Assembly: GCF_003254565.1 (NCBI RefSeq)
Contig: NZ_QJRI01000153.1
Coordinates: 1-39,351 of the forward strand
DNA: 39,351 bases
Direction of reading: 5' to 3'
Source of the DNA: Flavobacterium nitrogenifigens
GTDB taxonomy: Bacteria > Bacteroidota > Bacteroidia > Flavobacteriales > Flavobacteriaceae
Within the stretch, counting starts at the first letter, position 1. Each line of letters begins with the position of its first letter. Both the position numbers and the translations under genes were made by a program. Below, piece by piece: positions 35,348-39,351 of the stretch. The notes under the pieces were generated by a model. The model was given only the letters and a program-made list of their open reading frames with translations. It did not search any database and was not told the origin of the DNA.

Positions 35348-35390
35348 AAATTTGTACTCATTATAAGGTTAAAAAATAATGTGCTAAAGA

Positions 35391-35873
35391 TTATATTTTG
35401 TTTAATCTTACATATTTAATATAGCCTTTACCATCTGTTTTATTAGCCAGACCTTCAGTTGTAAGCGGAACTTCAAGATCGCTCACATAATATTTCTGGT
35501 CTTCAACAGCCGATTCAAAGCGAAGTTTATAGCCTTTATTGATTTTAGAATTTTCAATTTCGATTGTCGTTACACTGCGGTCTCCGCCAGTCACAGAAGC
35601 ACCAGTTTTAGCGCTGATATCATCATTTTTCTGAGTATGAAATTTGTTCCATTCTTTTAATGATTTGTACCATTTTTTGTCATCGCCCATTACATAAAGC
35701 GTTTTTTCGTACTCACCAGCCGAATTAACCAAAGAAACAACGATATAAGCACCTTCACCCATATAGTTATTCATTTGAAGCATGATTTTATATTTGCTCG
35801 ATTGTGCTTGAGATTGGAAGGAAATTAAAAAGATGAAAGCGCTTGTAAGAGCAATTTTTAATATTGATTTCAT
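35391..35873 (-). CDS. Exported DUF2271 protein, candidate flavinylated electron carrier
   Basis: 160 residues with a signal peptide ending QSQAQ (about 24). The rest reads as a small beta-sandwich of the DUF2271 family: MGEGAYIVVSLVNSAGEYEKTLYV, KWYKSLKEWNKFH, then DDISAKTGASVTGGDRS and a final DLEVPL segment. The TGAS (Thr90-Ser93) resembles the flavinylation motif D-x-x-[ST]-G-A-[ST] used by ApbE, though the acidic residue is five positions before the Thr (Asp85) instead of three. DUF2271 proteins are known to co-occur with PepSY reductases and ApbE. It would accept electrons from the membrane reductase encoded 132 bp downstream. The gene is short but complete. Confidence 0.8.
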   Translation of the reverse strand: MKSILKIALTSAFIFLISFQSQAQSSKYKIMLQMNNYMGEGAYIVVSLVNSAGEYEKTLYVMGDDKKWYKSLKEWNKFHTQKNDDISAKTGASVTGGDRSVTTIEIENSKINKGYKLRFESAVEDQKYYVSDLEVPLTTEGLANKTDGKGYIKYVRLNKI

Positions 35874-35880
35874 GAAAATA

Positions 35881-35959
35881 AGTTATGAATTATGAATTAT
35901 AAGTTATGAATTTTGCGTTTTGAATTATGGCTTAGATTTTCGACTCATAATTCATAACT
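35881..35959. repeat. 15-bp inverted repeat AGTTATGAATTATGA / complement
   Basis: Perfect arms lie at 35881-35895 and 35945-35959. The neighbourhood is built from variants of AGTTATGAATT, also seen near 31973-31994. It fills the gap between the ankyrin gene and DUF2271. Confidence 0.6.
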
Positions 35960-35982
35960 CAAAACTCATAACTATTTAAAAG

Positions 35983-37473
35983 TTATTTTAAAAACTCAAC
36001 TGAGATATTATTTTTTGTAAGCACTTCATTTTCTTTTGCTAAAGCATAAGCTGTTTCGTCAAATTCTGTACTGATGTCTTTTTTAGCACCAGCTGAAACT
36101 AGATATTTCAAGATGGCATCATCTTTAGAAGTCATTGCCGCTCTGTGCAAAGCTGTTAAACCATCTTTATTTTTAGCGTTAATGTCTACTTTTAAATCAG
36201 TGATTTTTTTAAGAAGAGAAACATCATTTTTAGTAATGGCTAGGTGATATAAAGTGTTTCCGTCTTTTTGAGGAGCTGCAAGATTTAAACCTTTATCCTG
36301 AAGTAATTTTGCTTTCGCATCAAAAGGATCTGTTGCCGCTTTTTCTCTCCCTGCTGGGCGATAAGATTGTACCAAGTAAACGCCTAAATTGTTTCCGTCT
36401 TTATCTTTCACATTCACATCGGCACCTTTTGTTAAAAGTAAATTTACAGATTCTGGAGTTCCATTTTTTACAGCAAATGTCAAAGCCGATTCTCCTTTTA
36501 GATTTTGGGCATTGATATTTTTAACAGATGCAAGAAGCAATTCTAAAACAGCAGTTTCTCTTGCTCCAGCTGATGCCATAAGAGGTGTATTTCCTTCTTT
36601 ATCTGCTTTATTAACATCAACACCTTTTGCTAAGAAATATTGAATAATTTCTGTCTGATTTGGTTTTCCTGCCAAGAAATGCAATACATTTTGTCCCGCT
36701 TTGTTTTGGGCAGTTGCTTTAATTTTTACTTCTTCAACCAAATATTTGTAAGTTTCAAGAGTATTTGTTTCTCTTCGGCTTCCTTGTGCAGCAAATAAAA
36801 GTGCACCATCTGTTGGTTTAACTCCTTTTTCTAAAAGTTTTTTCAATAGAGCAATATTTCCAGATCTTGCAGCATAAGAAAAAGCAGTATTTCCATCATT
36901 ATCAACATCTTTTAAAGACATTCCTTTAGTAGAAAAATAGTCTGCAGCTTTTAAATCTTTATCAGAAGCAATGGCTAAAAGTAAAAGATTTGCTCCATTA
37001 GCATATTTTTTTGTAGGATTAAGTCCTGCTTTAAAGAAAGCATCATACATCGCAGCATCTGATTGACCGTTTGAAGCAGCGAAATCAGCAGGAGCTGTTC
37101 CGTGGCTGTCTTCAAAATTTACATCGGAACCTTTAGCAATTAAATATTGAACTAATTCTGTATTTCCTCTATAAGCAGCCCAGTGCAGGTAGATACGATT
37201 ATCGTGGGTTAATTTTGTAATTGAATTTCCAGGCTGTTCTACTAAAAATTTGATAGTTGCAAAAGGAGCATCATTATTAATGGCTAAAGTTGTAACATCA
37301 AATGCATTGGCATTAGCTTCAGCAGGATTGTTTCCTTTAGCAATTTCTGTCTGAACCTTTTCTACAGTTGGAGAAGTTTTCCAGAAAGTGGCATCCAATA
37401 GTGAGTTTTTTTGTTGGGCACTTACAAATAAAGTAGCAGCAAATGCAAAAGAAACAAAAAGGTTCTTTTTCAT
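35983..37473 (-). CDS. Exported ankyrin-repeat protein
   Basis: 496 residues from the ATG at 37473; an in-frame Met at 37506 lacks a signal peptide directly behind it and is rejected. The signal ends LFVSAQ. From about residue 60 onward come about ten ankyrin repeats, with clear units such as RIYLHWAAYRGNTELVQYLI, DGNTAFSYAARSGNIALLKK, EGNTPLMASAGARETAVLEL, GESALTFAVKNGTPESVNLL and DGLTALHRAAMTSKDDAILK. Ankyrin arrays bind proteins, here in the periplasm. It is the first gene of a minus-strand series with DUF2271, the reductase and apbE, so a scaffold or chaperone role for the redox cassette is plausible. A good promoter lies upstream at 37563-37592. Confidence 0.9.
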   Translation of the reverse strand: MKKNLFVSFAFAATLFVSAQQKNSLLDATFWKTSPTVEKVQTEIAKGNNPAEANANAFDVTTLAINNDAPFATIKFLVEQPGNSITKLTHDNRIYLHWAAYRGNTELVQYLIAKGSDVNFEDSHGTAPADFAASNGQSDAAMYDAFFKAGLNPTKKYANGANLLLLAIASDKDLKAADYFSTKGMSLKDVDNDGNTAFSYAARSGNIALLKKLLEKGVKPTDGALLFAAQGSRRETNTLETYKYLVEEVKIKATAQNKAGQNVLHFLAGKPNQTEIIQYFLAKGVDVNKADKEGNTPLMASAGARETAVLELLLASVKNINAQNLKGESALTFAVKNGTPESVNLLLTKGADVNVKDKDGNNLGVYLVQSYRPAGREKAATDPFDAKAKLLQDKGLNLAAPQKDGNTLYHLAITKNDVSLLKKITDLKVDINAKNKDGLTALHRAAMTSKDDAILKYLVSAGAKKDISTEFDETAYALAKENEVLTKNNISVEFLK

Positions 37474-37562
37474 ATTTCGATAATTTATGGTTATTGAATT
37501 GTACAAGATTAATTTTTTTTTTTGGAATTTTTTAATCTATTTAGAATAAATAAAAATAAAAG

Positions 37563-37592
37563 CAAATGTAGAGATTTATAATTTTAAATCAA
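37563..37592 (-). promoter_or_regulatory. Flavobacterial promoter of the ankyrin/redox operon
   Basis: On the minus strand, TTG (37592-37590) is followed by 19 bp and then TACATTTG (37570-37563), an exact match to the Bacteroidetes -33 TTG / -7 TAnnTTTG pair with normal spacing. Transcription would start near 37557, giving a leader of about 85 nt. Confidence 0.6.
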
Positions 37593-37826
37593 GTATTACC
37601 ATCTAAAAAAAATCTAATTATCTTCTAAATAGTCAAATTTTGAGAATAGTTTTTATACAAATTAGATGTCTTTAGCACACATTGAAATTATTGAAACACA
37701 TGGCAGTTATTTGTTTTTCATTTTGGCATTTTTAGGAAAATTTTCCTGAATTTATTTTTAAAAGAATATTTTGTGTGCCATTTTTCTTTATTTTTGATTG
37801 TAATTACTTGATTATTAATGGTTTTT

Positions 37827-37858
37827 AAATGGTTTCAAATTGTAATTTGAAACCATTT
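37827..37858. terminator. Isolated hairpin, perfect 15-bp arms
   Basis: AAATGGTTTCAAATT (37827-37841) and AATTTGAAACCATTT (37844-37858) with a 2-nt centre, followed by TTGTTT. It looks like a two-way terminator, but no gene ends on either side, because both flanking genes are transcribed away from it. Confidence 0.5.
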
Positions 37859-38133
37859 TGTTTAGAAACTAGAACCAGAGGTTTTGTAATTTAGAATTTT
37901 ATAGCAATGTGATAAAAATTTAAGAAAAAAACAGTTTAATATTTATTCAAAGTATTTTTTCTTGTAAATAATTCACTCATAAGTCATTTTGTATTAAGAC
38001 ATTGTCTTTTTACAGTAGAGATTGTTTTCTTTTTTAAACAATTTTGCGTTGTCCTTTATTCTTTTCGCTTTTTTGAAAATTTAGCTTAGAACCAAATCTA
38101 AAAAACATTTTGTTTTTTATAAATTTATAAGGC

Positions 38134-38667
38134 ATGATTCGTAATTTTATCTCACTCGGCAGAACCCCTTTGTTGATTTGTTTTTTGTTTGTTTTTCAAA
38201 CAGTTATTGCTCAAGCACCTTTAATATCTACTATTAATCCAACAAGCGGGCCTCCAAAAACAGCAGTAGTAATAAGCGGAAGTAATTTTGGTGCGACAGC
38301 AGCCGAAAATATTGTTTATTTTGGTGCTGTCAAAGCCGAAGTCACTGCGGCAAGTCCGACTAGTTTGACTGTGTTAGCTCCTGTTGGTGCAACATATCAG
38401 CCTGTTTCTGTATTAAATACAGCAACACTCCTTAAAGGCTATTCGACAGAATCATTTGTGACCACTTTTACGCCAAACAAAGGAAGTATTACAAGTAGTG
38501 ATATAGCACCTGCAGTAAACTTTGCAACCGTTAGTAACGCAGGAAGCGGAATGGAAATGGGAGATTTTGATGGTGATGGCAAAATTGATTTGGCAGTTCT
38601 TAATGCCATTAATGGTAGCGGTGCAGCGGTGCTTATTTTTCGTAACACTTCACGGAAGCCCATCTGA
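38134..38667 (+). pseudogene. N-terminal part of an IPT/TIG + FG-GAP surface protein, broken
   Basis: The frame reads 177 residues and stops at 38665. A signal peptide (MIRNFISLGRTPLLICF to VIAQ) is followed by an IPT/TIG domain (about 28-105: ISTINPTSGPPKTAVVISG, NIVYFGAVKAEV) and one FG-GAP/VCBS repeat with the calcium loop DFDGDGKIDLAV (about 146-157). At residues RNTS (38641-38652) the repeat is cut, and the sequence switches to a different domain in the +1 frame, which stays open to the window end. Full relatives are long secreted adhesin-like proteins with many FG-GAP repeats. The break is either an internal deletion that inactivated the gene or an assembly collapse between repeats. The start at 38134 is the only good one. 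Confidence 0.7.
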
Positions 38668-39351
38668 TGCTATTGCATTAGTAGAAGGTGATAATGTTAT
38701 TACAACTGTAGTAACAGCGCAAGACGGCAGTACAACAGCAACTTATACCATAACGGTGACCCGTACAAAACCTGTTATAGTAAATACAGGAACTCTATTG
38801 ATTTTAAATAGCACGTATGGAACACCTTCAGTTTCTGGGACTTTTAACGTTTCTGGTACCAACATGTTGGAAGGAATTCTTGTCGCTCCGCCAATAGAAT
38901 TTGAAGTAAGCGCAGACAATGTTACTTTTACTGACAATATTACAATAGGTGCAGCCGGAACTATTTCAGCAACACCTGTATATATTAGATTGAAAGGAAA
39001 TATTGGGGTAGGAAACTATATAGGCAATATAGTTTTAAGTAGTAATAGTGCAATTACAGTTAATAGTCCTCAACTTTCAGGAACAGTTAGTAAAGCTGCT
39101 TTAATCGTAACGGCAGACGACAAGAGCAAGCCGTATGGGAGCGCAAATCCGACTCTGACGGTGAGCTACTCGGGATTTGTGAATGGGGATACCGAAGCCT
39201 CTCTGGATGTTACACCTAGTATAAGCACCACAGCCACAGCTTCAAGTCCAGTTGGCCTGTATGCGATTACGGCTAGTGGAGCATCATCTCCGAACTATTC
39301 TATTTCGTATGTGGATGGCAACCTGACGGTAGGCCATGTGGCACTTATCGT
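38654..39351 (+). CDS. Out-of-frame continuation: cadherin-like and MBG domains (partial)
   Basis: An uninterrupted frame (codons starting at 38654) has no start codon of its own and runs off the window. It opens in the middle of a cadherin-like beta-sandwich domain (GSPSDAIALVEGDNVITTVV, ending TYTITVTR), lacking that domain's first half. Then come a beta-sandwich of about 100 residues (STYGTPSVSGTFNVSGTNML, PVYIRLKGNIGVGNYIGNIV) and an MBG-type domain from about 39104 (ALIVTADDKSKPYGSANPTL, GLYAITASGASSPNYSISYV). These modules are typical of very long repeat-rich flavobacterial surface proteins. The MBG part is visibly richer in G and C than what precedes it. It is probably the C-terminal continuation of the gene that starts at 38134. 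Confidence 0.65.

Larger units (their letters stand above)
37507..38133. other. 627-bp divergent intergenic region
   Basis: Strongly AT-rich with no convincing ORF. It holds a canonical minus-strand promoter for the ankyrin gene (37563-37592) and an isolated perfect hairpin at 37827-37858. No exact TAnnTTTG promoter was found for the plus-strand gene at 38134. Confidence 0.6.

Noticed and set aside
38641..38667. Simple one-base frameshift in the adhesin gene
   Set aside because: After restoring the frame, the domains are still cut in the middle on both sides, so a deletion or assembly join is required.

Overview
The window is AT-rich and reads as a Flavobacteriaceae chromosome, most likely Flavobacterium. 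The evidence is a SusC/SusD pair, Bacteroidetes lipoprotein signals, a TTG-N19-TAnnTTTG promoter, very short AT-rich intergenic spacers, and many small dispersed palindromic repeats of the kind common in that genus. No tRNA, rRNA, CRISPR array or transposase gene was seen.

Layout. 1-325 is a repeat-rich non-coding stretch. 326-2251 encodes a NagB/PIG-L fusion protein. 2521-4364 (minus strand) is a LytS-type sensor kinase with its LytTR response regulator, divergent from the next block. 4495-24500 (all plus strand) is a long train of glycan-degrading genes: GH92, an SSS symporter, GH130, a CBM9-like protein, a GHL10-like lipoprotein, glycosylasparaginase, GH20, GH35, GH29, a second GH92 and GH3. 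A strong terminator, a second hairpin and a LacI/CcpA-like palindrome separate this train from susC/susD (24763-29452). A BNR-propeller protein and an M28 peptidase follow (29594-31736). 31984-37473 (minus strand) holds a redox cassette: ApbE, a PepSY-flavodoxin-FNR fusion, DUF2271 and an ankyrin-repeat protein. The right end (38134-39351) is a broken IPT/FG-GAP/cadherin-like/MBG surface protein that runs off the window.

How the genes fit together. The enzyme set matches breakdown of complex and high-mannose N-glycans. Galactose (GH35), GlcNAc (GH20), fucose (GH29) and alpha-mannose (two GH92) would be trimmed outside the cytoplasm. The residual Man-beta-1,4-GlcNAc would be phosphorolysed by GH130, the one cluster enzyme without a signal peptide, so the symporter is the natural importer. 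Glycosylasparaginase would split the GlcNAc-Asn stub, and NagB would feed glucosamine-6-P into glycolysis. No PNGase or GH18/GH85 endoglycosidase is present; the GHL10-like lipoprotein and its CBM9-like partner, of unknown specificity, are the candidates most worth testing. Usual PUL regulators (HTCS, SusR, ECF sigma/anti-sigma) are absent. The LytS/LytR pair and a possible distant LacI-family protein acting at 24626-24641 are the visible regulatory leads.

Other unusual points are four related inverted-repeat elements lying between the PUL genes, an imperfect flavinylation-like TGAS motif in DUF2271 beside ApbE, a continuous 7-bp periodic tract at 32988-33071, and an adhesin gene whose domains are joined out of frame. 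All assignments come from reading the sequence and remembered family motifs; no searches were run.
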